Below, piece after piece: positions 1-7,539 of a stretch of 11,661 nt of DNA (position 1 is its first letter; each line of letters opens with the position of its first letter). The stretch spans positions 1 to 11,661 of the forward strand of contig MU634523.1 in NCBI GenBank assembly GCA_026770595.1, read 5' to 3'. A program made the position numbers and the translations under genes. The notes under the pieces are model-generated. The model was given only the letters and a program-made list of their open reading frames with translations. It did no database searches and was not told the origin of the DNA. Source of the stretch: Ochromonadaceae sp. CCMP2298. Taxonomy: Eukaryota; Sar; Synurophyceae; Ochromonadales; Ochromonadaceae.

Positions 1-20
1 TCCCCCTCCCCCTCCCATAG
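1..20 (+). other. 3' end of an intron of gene 1 (start outside window)
   Basis: A pure C/T tract ends in ATAG directly before an open frame that joins, through two further introns, to the long exon of gene 1. The acceptor is TAG at 18-20. The intron would be phase 2, because base 21 completes a codon begun in the exon to the left. The donor lies outside the window. Confidence 0.6.
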
Positions 21-3000
21 GTACCACTATCGCATCCCCGACACCTTCAGGGTGATCAGCTTGTTCGAGCAGCACTGCCTAGAGAAGTACGAAGCAGGGG
101 TCAGCGCCGACCTCACGGAGAGCAGGAACGAGCTCGAAAAGGCCGAGAATGGCATGCTTATGGTGAATGCTCAATATACTGTGCTTTCACTGCCTTGCCG
201 TCTTCTCCTCTGACCTCTGTTTTCTGTTCTCTTGTTCTCTTCCCTGTGCCCTGTACCCTGTACCCTCTACTGTTGTATCTCTGTTCCTACACCCTACCCT
301 CCCTCTTCCCCCCTATCCCAGGAACTCGTGGAGGGTCTGCTGTTCGATGACAACTCGAAAACGGTAAGCGAGAACCTCCCACCCATATCAAACATTGCAC
401 ATTAGACCTCTAACTTAACACAAAACACTCCCCTATCCACTATCCACTATCCCCTTCCCCCTATCCCGCATCCTGCAGTTCCTGGTGCATTTCATCGAGC
501 TGCAGATGCTGGAATCGTATTTGACCGAATCGCTCTACAAGAACAATACGGTCCACCGCACGCTGCAGAGGGGCATCGAATACACGGACGACTGGAGCGA
601 CGGCGAGCAGGACTCGGACTGTGAGAGTTCTGGTTCGGAGGAGGAAGAGCCAATACAGCAGACGACCCAGATCACCAAAGTCTCCCTCTCCCCCAGATCC
701 CTCTCCCCCAGAGCCCTCTCCCCCGCCGAGAGCACAACAGACGTCTCCCACCCCCCAGACAGTCTGTATGCCGCATCTCTAGAGTACAACGACCCAGCGA
801 CGATCTCGGTGCAGACGACCAACTACTCCGATTCTAGGAGGGGATCGCGTACCCAGTCCCCTGGGACACCTAGGGCCGAGTCGAGGCGGAGTTCCCGGGA
901 CTCCCCTAAGAATGACGGGAGGTGGGAGGACGTGCTGTACCCACAGACGCTGCGCTCGCCCCCCGTTCAGCACAGGCAGCCGCCCTCTATTGACGAGCAC
1001 GGGCACCGCAGCGCCTCAGAGATCGACCTGCTGGCAGAGGCCTTTCTGCAGGGGGGGGTGAAGGGAGAGGGGAAGAGGGCGACCTGGCGTAGGGAGTCAG
1101 TGCGGTCAGTGGGAGAGGATCAGGAGGAGGACGAGGAAGATGATTTCGACGACGAGGAGGAGGATGCGGGCAAGTCTCTGGCCAGGGGGGGTGCGGTGCT
1201 GGCTATGCTGCAGGCGCAGCGGTCGAGGCTTATGGGCTCTGGGCATGGCCCGCTGCTGGTGGGGCGTGTGGGGGGGTTGCGGGGGAGGGCCATCATTCCC
1301 CTAGGAGGCGCATCGGGGATGAGCGAGGAGGACGAGGACGGGGAGGAGGACGGGGATGATTTTGAGGCAGAGCTAGCACAGCGGGAGCAGCAAGCACTGG
1401 AGGAGAAGAAAGCACAACTACAGCCGGCACAGAAGCAGGCACAGGGGGAGGATCAGGAGGAGGTCGCCCACCACCTGCGCCAGGACTTCCTCAAAAGCTT
1501 CGCCGGCGCCGCGCTCGACCCCGCCGCCCTCGCGCGCGAAAAGATTGACCGCCTGTTCAGCACAAACGCGGAGTTTTTGGAGAACACGCTGTTCGAGGCG
1601 ACGCTGCGGCTGGCAGACCCGGTCAAGAAGCAGGCACAGGGGGAGATCGCCACATCTAGCAGCGAGGTGACGTTCATGCACGTCAGAGAAGCACTGCAGG
1701 TGAAGCCCTCACGGCGCAGCGAGATGAGCCGCAGTGTTATCGTCAACACGTTACGTGGGGGCTGTCGCCTCAGCCCCTCCCTCACGCGCTGCTCTGACGC
1801 CGACCTTCGTAGCATCTGTGACGCCGCTGAGATGAAGGACTTCGAGCCCCAGAGTGGGGTGCGGGCCGGGACCAGCAGCAAGGTTGGGAAGGAAAAGGTT
1901 TACTTGGCTGTGCGGGGGGAGGCTCTGCTGCAGATTTACGTTATCCTGCAGGGAAACGTGGAGATAACCGTCTACGAGCAGCAGGAGGAGGGGCAGAAGC
2001 AGGAGGGGCAGGAGGAGGGGATGGAGGGTTTGCTGGCTACGGTTGCTGCGGTGGCTAAGGTGGCTACGGTGGCTGCGGATACCCTGGGGATCCACGCGGG
2101 GGCCGCAGAGGCGTCCGTCAGCAGGGCAATTGCGCAGGTGGCGCGGATGAATAAGGGGGGGGACGGAGGGGGTAGTCCATGGGATGGAAATACCCCCAGA
2201 AGGGAGTCTAGCAAAAGTCCTAGCAGGATGGGTTCTTGTAAGAGTCCCAGGAGGTCTACTAAGAGTCCCAGTATTGGGTCTAGTGAAAGTCCCAATATTG
2301 GGTCTAGTACAAGTCCCAGGGGGTCTATTAAGAGTCCCAGTACCCCCAATAGCGGGGCCCGCTTCGCAGCAGCGCAGGTGAAGGCAAAGGCGAAGGCGCA
2401 GAAGGAGATCGACAACCGCACTAAGACGCGCACTGTGAGGCTGGCCTACGGAGACTGCCTGGGGGAGTTCCTTTTGCAGGGGCAGCACCACTGGCGCGCA
2501 GATGTGGAGATCCTGCCCCCCCGCCTGTCTCTGCTCTGCCTACCGGTGGAGGTTCTCGAGCGCTACGTGGGGCGCAGCGGCCCCGAGGTCTCGGGCGCCA
2601 TGGTTCTTTTCTGGAAGCACCTGCACCTGTGGAGGGAGATATCGGCGCACAACAAGGACATGCTGAGGCGAAATCTGGCCGCCCAGCGAAAGGATAAAAT
2701 GATGCAGGAGGAGGAGGGGCTGAAAAGGGCGCGGGCAGGTCTGAAGTTCGACTTCCAGCCCATGAATGTTATCGACTCTGCCCGCCTGCGCGTCTTCCAG
2801 CCCGGAGTGGACCTGTTCACCCAGGGGGTGCCCCGCCACCACATGCTGCTCGTGCTGCGGGGCTGCTGTGAGTACTGGCGGGTCTTCCCTGCTTCCGTCG
2901 TCAGCGCAAACGTCATGCCCACCAGAGTCGCTCTGGACTGCTCTCTAATGCCTGGAGATTTTTCCTTCATGGATGGGGAGGACCCTCTGTGGTTGGAGCG

Positions 3001-4787
3001 CATGCAAGAGCTAGACTACCACATAAAGGGGTCAGAAGGAGAGAGCGCGCTGGTACTGGAGCACCGCAAGAAGAAATATTTCCGATTCGATGTGCACAAG
3101 AACTCCCTCCTGGCCACAACGCGTGTGGAGGTTGCAGGTGAGCTCCACGTATTAGTGGTGTATGCAACTAGTATTAGTATTCAATTAATATTCAATTATC
3201 CTGTACGCTTTTTAATTGCCCAATACCCTATTCAATTACCCTGTATTCCTATACATAATTTTATCACTATCATGCATTACTTAAATTACTTCAGTCGTCC
3301 CGATCTACGAGATCGCCAAGAATATTAAGATGCTGGATCGGCTGATCCGCATCGCGACGCAGCAGTACCCGGAGATATTTGTGTCTGACGAGGAGCTGGT
3401 GCTGCGCCACTACGAGCACAAGAAGTGGCGAGTGGACCGACGGGAGGTGGTGAAGATTGTGTCATTGGAGAGGCAGTCGCAGGCGTTGCAGTGGCGCCAG
3501 AGCCCCAACAACAACATATCGGATGCACTGTACCAGTCCCGCCTGCCAGGCAGCAACACATCTCGCATTGACTGCATCGCGGACGAGCTGCTGAACTGCA
3601 CAGATGTGGACCCCAATGTGCCCACAGACCCCCTTGTGCGGAGAGCCGACCACGACACCTTTGTCTCCACCCCTGCCTCCCTTCCCACCAGCCCGCGATA
3701 TGCAGAGGGGCAGGGACAGGGGGGGCAGGAGAAGAAGGAGGTGCAGGAGGGACAGGGGGGGCAGGGGGCGCTGCAGGAGCAGGAGCGGGCAGTGGAGCGC
3801 CAGCGTCTTGACTCGCTGTATGCCTCGCAGCGGCAGGAGATGATGCGGCAGTTTATGGTGGTGGGGCAGGAGGAGCCAGACAAGTCGGTCAAGGTGCGCT
3901 CAGTGCACGGGGGGGTGGGTGGGAGTAGCAAGGGCATCGGGGGTGGGAGCAGCAGGGGCATAGCAGCCTTCGAGGAGGAGGGCTCTGGGAAGGCTTGGAC
4001 CGCACAGCCGCCCAGGGCGCCCCGGCCCCCGGCGAAGACTCGCTCGTCTGCCTCCGTTGCGCGCCAAGAGCAGGGGCAGCGTCCGCAATCCGCCACAGCC
4101 GCTGTCAGTGTGGGCATGGGCGCGCCGGACAGCAGGGCCAGCAGCAGCCAAGGTAGCCGCCCACACAGCGCGGCAGGGGCGGGGGTGACGAGGAGGGCAG
4201 TGCGGCCGGGCACGGCTCCCACCAGCAGTGTGGGCAGGCCTGTGCCTGGGTACCGCCCCTCCTCCCCGCTGCGCCTGGACATGTCGCAGTACGCAGGCAT
4301 AGACGAGAGCGAGGAGCTGTCTGGGCACTCCTCGCTATCCGACGCGCCCTTCGGAGGCGTGTTGGCAGTGGGAGTAGGGAGAGCTGGGGTAGGCGTAGGG
4401 GCGAGGAGAGTCGCAAGCGCAAGAGTGGGAGCAAGCGACCGGGGTAGGAGTGCGGCCAAGAGCACTCCCCCGGAGCAGCGCGTGCGCACCCACACCATGC
4501 ACACGATACACAACATCCACGATTTGAACCACTTCCACGCACAGCGCTTAACGTCCCAGGGACACAACCTGGGCCGGGGCCAGGGCCGGGGGCACAAGCA
4601 CAGTGCTGCACCCGCCACACTAAACCTTCAACACGCGTCGCACCAGCACCACGTGTTGAAGGACTACCACACTGCGTCTGGCAAGGAGATCGTGCCTGAG
4701 CACTTCGTGCAGCTGTTCAGGGACCACATGCACGACGATCCCAAGCAGAGGTTCCACGATGAGTTTGTGGGCAAGGTGTTCCTCTGA
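21..4787 (+). CDS. Large protein with two degenerate cyclic-nucleotide-binding folds (5' partial, 4 visible exons)
   Basis: Exons 21-162, 322-363, 479-3137 and 3295-4787 splice to 1444 visible residues ending in TGA; the N-terminus lies left of the window. Order: helical N-terminal piece (1-85); SP- and RRxS-rich disordered part with acidic runs (86-380); CNB fold 1 (about 490-760) with a GEALLQIYVILQGNVEI strand pair near 540-555 and, after a 147-residue low-complexity insertion, a GDCLGEF...WRADV cassette near 718-733 that keeps Gly-Glu and an Arg; CNB fold 2 (about 825-975), FQPGVDLFTQG at about 833-843 and PGDFSF at about 886, without Gly-Glu or Arg; then a Gln/Glu/Gly-rich and finally a His-rich tail. 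CNB folds bind cAMP or cGMP; fold 2 looks unable to, fold 1 is doubtful. No kinase, channel or membrane segment is visible, so the role is unknown; a flagellar or signalling scaffold is only a guess. Splice junctions are inferred from GT-AG and frame continuity. Confidence 0.72.
163..321 (+). other. Intron of gene 1 (159 bp, phase 0)
   Basis: The donor is GTGAAT after ATG at 160-162 and the acceptor is CAG at 319-321, preceded by a long C/T tract with the motif CCCCTATCCCA. Removing it joins two short open segments in frame. CCTCTGAC at 207-214 is a possible branch site, but it lies about 108 bases from the acceptor. An open frame at 167-367 that reads through this intron is not coding. Confidence 0.75.
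364..478 (+). other. Intron of gene 1 (115 bp, phase 0)
   Basis: The donor is GTAAGC and the acceptor CTGCAG ends at 478. Joining 363 to 479 keeps the frame of the large exon and extends it upstream of its first Met at 485. The intron is C/T-rich at its 3' end, with repeated CCACTATCC and the same CCCCTATCCC motif as the preceding intron. CCTCTAAC at 407-414 is a plausible branch site. Confidence 0.78.
683..727 (+). repeat. Three tandem 15-nt units coding S-L-S-P-R
   Basis: Three adjacent 15-base units (683-697, 698-712, 713-727) encode SLSPR, SLSPR and ALSPA at residues 130-144 of gene 1. The DNA is a run of CTCTCCCCCAGA-like blocks resembling splice acceptors, but the frame is open throughout. 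Each unit has one Ser-Pro, a target type for proline-directed kinases. Confidence 0.8.
1979..2420 (+). other. Low-complexity insertion within the first CNB fold (residues about 562-709)
   Basis: The segment separates the strand ending VEITVYE from the strand beginning VRLAYGD, which are close neighbours in ordinary CNB domains. It contains a Gln/Glu/Gly run, an Ala/Val segment made of a repeated GGCTACGGT(T/G)GCTGCGG block (about 2036-2076), a Gly-rich stretch, the KSP repeats and a Lys/Ala stretch. It is open in frame and has no convincing intron boundaries, so I treat it as coding. Confidence 0.65.
2207..2347 (+). repeat. Six degenerate KSP-type repeats inside CNB fold 1 of gene 1
   Basis: Six units of 7-9 residues each follow S-x-[KET]-S-P, for example SCKSPRR, STKSPSIG, SSESPNIG and SIKSPSTP, at residues 638-684. 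The DNA units are 21-27 bases long, built round AGTCCC. They use AGT, TCT, ATT and AAT codons far more than the surrounding G/C-ending exon, which suggests late tandem expansion. The repeats sit in the loop that splits the first CNB fold. Confidence 0.85.
3138..3294 (+). other. AT-rich intron of gene 1 (157 bp, phase 1), inside CNB fold 2
   Basis: The donor is AG|GTGAGC and the acceptor TTCAG ends at 3294. Splicing rebuilds a Val codon and continues VVPIYEIAKNIKML, the end expected of a CNB fold, in frame with the next exon. By hand count the intron is about 31% G+C. It contains ATTCAATTA three times (3179-3187, 3190-3198, 3230-3238). Confidence 0.88.
4491..4538 (+). other. His-x-x-His array in the gene 1 tail
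   Basis: Histidines fall at residues 1347, 1350, 1353, 1356, 1360 and 1362, encoded by degenerate 9-base CAC-nnn-nnn units. The final 95 or so residues hold about 18 His in all. The spacing could suit metal binding or a low-complexity interaction segment; I know no named domain that matches. Confidence 0.6.
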
Positions 4788-4790
4788 AGA

Positions 4791-4818
4791 GGGGGATGGG
4801 GGGGTGAGAGGGTGAGGG
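4791..4818 (+). other. G-quadruplex-capable tract just after the gene 1 stop codon
   Basis: Four G runs (4791-4795, 4798-4804, 4810-4812, 4816-4818) with loops of 2, 5 and 3 bases fit the usual G3+N1-7 pattern, on the mRNA strand, three bases after the stop codon. Purine-rich sequence and a short GT run follow to about 4850. Confidence 0.6.
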
Positions 4819-4906
4819 AGTGAGAGGAGGAGGGTGTGTGTGTGGGGGATCATCTCTCCCCACACCAAGTGCATAAAGTGTATTACTATGTGTAAATACT
4901 GTTTAG

Positions 4907-4912
4907 AATAAA
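4907..4912 (+). terminator. Poly(A) signal AATAAA of gene 1
   Basis: A canonical AATAAA lies 120 bases after the gene 1 stop codon. TGTAAATA (4891-4898) just upstream is a second candidate element. On the other strand the next six bases read GATAAA (4913-4918), a variant signal in the right orientation for the converging gene 2. Confidence 0.7.
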
Positions 4913-5004
4913 TTTATCACATTATATACAACACCACAGATTTTCGAATTTTACGCACCCCCCTTTCCCCCCCTTTCGCCCATTCCCCGCTCTCCTGTAT
5001 TCCC

Positions 5005-7539
5005 CTAGTCGTCGTCTGGAAGAAACTGAGCCTCGACCGCGCGCGCAGACCGCTGCTCCATGAAGCTGGACAGTCTCTCGGAGGCAGAGGCGCGCCGAAG
5101 GAGGGGGCCTGGGGAGACTGGGGAGCCGAGCATTGAAGCCTTCCTAGAGGGGGAGGGGCCTGGGGAGCTGGGCGCGTTAGTGGGTTCAAAGCCCAGAGTG
5201 GGCTCGTCCTCGTCCAGCGAGACTAGCCCCAACTTCCCCGAGAAGCTCGACTGCTTGCGTGAGCCGGAGAAGGAGGCGCGCGGGGCGGCGGCCGAAGCGA
5301 GCGCGAAGGCAGAGGCGTCGCGGCTATTCTTGCGGCTCATCTTCCTGAACGGGGACTCACCACCGTCCCAACCCCCACCATCGCTCCAGCGCACCCCACC
5401 CTCAGGAGAGCCCAGGGGCGTGGACTCAACGTCGTCTGCGAATGATTTCTGCGAGAAAGAGCTCTCACGCCTGGCTTCCGCCTCCGCCTCGGCCGCCGCT
5501 ATATTTTTGTCTTCTTCGTCGGAGTCTGAGTGTCCCGTGTGTTCTGTGGGCATTATTGACCTCGCCAACCCCATGTGTCTGCTGACCAGGCCTGCATGCA
5601 CGGCCGGCAGGTGCACCGTTCTCCCATACTCCTCCTCCCTCTGCTGAATCACCAGCCGCCTGCTCTCCAGCCAGAACGTCTTCCGGCCCAGTACAGGCAG
5701 CAACCTTACCTCGTTCTTGGTCACCGCGCCGCCTGTCCAGGACTCCTTTTCCGACTCCCCCGCCTTCACCGACCCCAACCCTTCCGCTATGGCTTTCTGC
5801 CTCGCTAAGTCTGAAGACTTAATCAGGCCCGTCGCCACTGGCACCGCCACCTCGAACACCTGCGGGGTGGCCAGCAGCTTCTGGGCCATGGCATGGTCGC
5901 GCCAACCGTACAGATGCCTCTTGCGGGGCAGGATCTTGTCATTAAATTTCTTGTCTTTGTGGGATTTCTTCGACTTCCCGTCCTCGCCACCCCCACCGCC
6001 ACCCCCATTGCCGCCGGCACCCCCACTGTCACCAAACCCGCACTCCCCATCCTCGTCCTCGTCGACTGGGGCGCTTTTGAACTTAACGGATTTGCCCCGC
6101 GACGGAGAGGCTGGGGCGCTAGCGGTGCCAGCGCTCCCTACTTTCTCCGACCCCAGCTGCACGGAAAACTCTGTGTCAGGCGCTGCATCGGCGGCCGCAC
6201 GTGCTGTGGAGAGGGCGGTGGCTAGGATGCGGGTACGGGGCGCAGACACTGCCTTGCTGGATTCTCCGAATACCACATTCCCGTCCTCGTCGATGGGCGC
6301 GCTCTCCGCCGCGTCCAGGTGGAAAGTGCCGCGCAAATCCAGTGCCTCATCGGTGATGCGCTCTGACCCTGGCGTCTGCTGGATCGAGTGCAGGAGCCGC
6401 TTGTGCAGCATGGTGGTGAGGGTTTTCCAGTTCGCCACCTTGCGGTGGTACATATCTTCGGTGAGCCTGTGTACGTTACGAAAGAAGCACATGTCCACCA
6501 GCTGCCGCACTGAGAACAGCGTATGGGGAGGTTCAGCGGGCGGGTTCTCCACGAGCTGTCTCAATTTGCGCTCCTCCTTCACGTCCCCGAACCACACCGA
6601 GAGGTCTGCGTCTGCGCCGTTGTCCAGCAGCAGTTCGAAGCACTCGCGCGCGTTGAACAGCACCGCGAAATGCAAAGCGGTGGGGCGCTGCTCCGGATCT
6701 GCGCTGCTGCAGAGGAAGAAGGGGCACTTTATCTTCGGCACTACGAGGCGTGTCTTCCACAATTTCAGCATCATCAGCTCGTCTGCGGGCTGCGCACGGT
6801 GGTCCAGCGGCATGCCTGAGGTGATAAACCTGTGCACCGCGACGTGATCATTGGCTGCCACCGCCGAGAAGAAGGACGTCCTTCTGGGCACCTTCTCTAT
6901 ATACATATCGTGCCCCACAGCATTTCTGATTTTCTCCGCGTGCCGTGCGAGCTCTGTCTCGCAAATGTTGAGCAGCAGCAGGCTGGAGAGGCCGTAGAAC
7001 ACGTCGAGGAAGTCAAGCTCGCTGCCACGCAGTTCGAAGTGCGCCCGGTCCAGTGCCAGCTCCTCCAAGCGCGTGTGTCCCCCCAGCGAGTCGATGCTGT
7101 GGATGTGTGTCTCGCCCAGGTCTAGGCTGCGCAGCTTGCAGAGGTCCTCCATCCAGTCGATGTGTGTGACGTTGGACAGTCGCATCAGCAGCACCTCCAG
7201 GTCTGACAGCTCCCGCACCCTGGTGAACGCGCCATCAATCACGTTAACGCCGGACACATTCAGGCCCCTCAGCATCTCGCAGTTGTCTACAATGGGGTCG
7301 ATGTTGTTGATCTGCGTGTAGGAGACGTCCAGGTAGAGCAGGGACCTACAGACCGAGAGGTTCTTGAACGTGCGCGTGCTGAGCTTGCAGCAGCGAGAGA
7401 CATCCACAAGCAGCTGATGAGCTCCCATCTTGAGAATGTCACTCTCGAAGTGTGAGTCCAGCAGCTCCTTCTTGTTCGTGGGCGTCTGCGGGAGGAGGAT
7501 ACCGAGCATCCTCGTCGCGAAGGTGTTGGAGAGCATCAT
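5005..7539 (-). CDS. Leucine-rich repeat and ankyrin repeat protein with phosphorylatable tail (844 aa)
   Basis: An uninterrupted frame runs from two adjacent ATGs (7539) to TAG. An in-frame stop at 7570-7572 upstream limits the start; A at -3 suits initiation. Residues about 45-200 are leucine-rich repeats with LxxLxLxxTxIxxI-like units (LLYLDVSYTQINNI, LRSLDLGETHIHSI). Ankyrin-like units follow at about 221-250 and 284-315; the second, with TALHFAV and LLLDNGADADLS, is clear. The rest is mostly disordered: a Gly run (506-518), a Lys-rich stretch, a conserved-looking basic/aromatic block around 536-575, an Ala/Glu run, and a Ser-rich tail with six R-[RK]-x-S sites. LRR and ankyrin modules bind proteins; there is no enzymatic domain, signal peptide or membrane segment. 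It is probably a cytoplasmic scaffold or adaptor. Its partner is unknown. Confidence 0.85.
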   Translation of the reverse strand: MMLSNTFATRMLGILLPQTPTNKKELLDSHFESDILKMGAHQLLVDVSRCCKLSTRTFKNLSVCRSLLYLDVSYTQINNIDPIVDNCEMLRGLNVSGVNVIDGAFTRVRELSDLEVLLMRLSNVTHIDWMEDLCKLRSLDLGETHIHSIDSLGGHTRLEELALDRAHFELRGSELDFLDVFYGLSSLLLLNICETELARHAEKIRNAVGHDMYIEKVPRRTSFFSAVAANDHVAVHRFITSGMPLDHRAQPADELMMLKLWKTRLVVPKIKCPFFLCSSADPEQRPTALHFAVLFNARECFELLLDNGADADLSVWFGDVKEERKLRQLVENPPAEPPHTLFSVRQLVDMCFFRNVHRLTEDMYHRKVANWKTLTTMLHKRLLHSIQQTPGSERITDEALDLRGTFHLDAAESAPIDEDGNVVFGESSKAVSAPRTRILATALSTARAAADAAPDTEFSVQLGSEKVGSAGTASAPASPSRGKSVKFKSAPVDEDEDGECGFGDSGGAGGNGGGGGGGEDGKSKKSHKDKKFNDKILPRKRHLYGWRDHAMAQKLLATPQVFEVAVPVATGLIKSSDLARQKAIAEGLGSVKAGESEKESWTGGAVTKNEVRLLPVLGRKTFWLESRRLVIQQREEEYGRTVHLPAVHAGLVSRHMGLARSIMPTEHTGHSDSDEEDKNIAAAEAEAEARRESSFSQKSFADDVESTPLGSPEGGVRWSDGGGWDGGESPFRKMSRKNSRDASAFALASAAAPRASFSGSRKQSSFSGKLGLVSLDEDEPTLGFEPTNAPSSPGPSPSRKASMLGSPVSPGPLLRRASASERLSSFMEQRSARAVEAQFLPDDD
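5383..5463 (-). other. Start of the Ser/Arg-rich tail of gene 2 (first RRxS site)
   Basis: This part codes residues 693-719, from Ser693 of the RRES site through SPEGGVRW. The further sites RKMS, RKNS, RKQS, RKAS and RRAS follow (Ser735, 739, 764, 802 and 818). The tail to the C-terminus is rich in Ser, Pro and Gly and predicted by eye to be disordered. Confidence 0.5.

Noticed and set aside
167-367. Open frame of 66 codons on the plus strand
   Set aside because: It reads through the C/T-rich intron 163-321 in a frame other than the spliced gene.
413-427. EF-hand-like loop in gene 2 (DEDGNVVFGE; numbers are residues)
   Set aside because: The first loop position is Pro instead of Asp, and no flanking helices are evident. 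It better fits a repeated acidic linear motif.
683-727. Series of CTCTCCCCCAG acceptor-like sites that could end an intron
   Set aside because: The frame is open on both sides with no paired donor that improves it; the units translate to a clean SLSPR repeat.
1751-2491. Long antisense frame (246 codons) opposite gene 1
   Set aside because: It mirrors the repetitive KSP region; its protein is low-complexity Leu/Pro/Thr-rich with no domain. High GC lowers antisense stop frequency.
3410-4618. Antisense frame of 402 codons opposite the last exon of gene 1
   Set aside because: The sense frame completes CNB fold 2 by splicing; the antisense product is Pro/Ser/Cys-rich without recognisable features.
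5717-6847. Plus-strand frame of 376 codons opposite gene 2
   Set aside because: The minus strand encodes clear LRR and ankyrin repeats; this frame is their shadow and has Ser/Pro/Arg low complexity.
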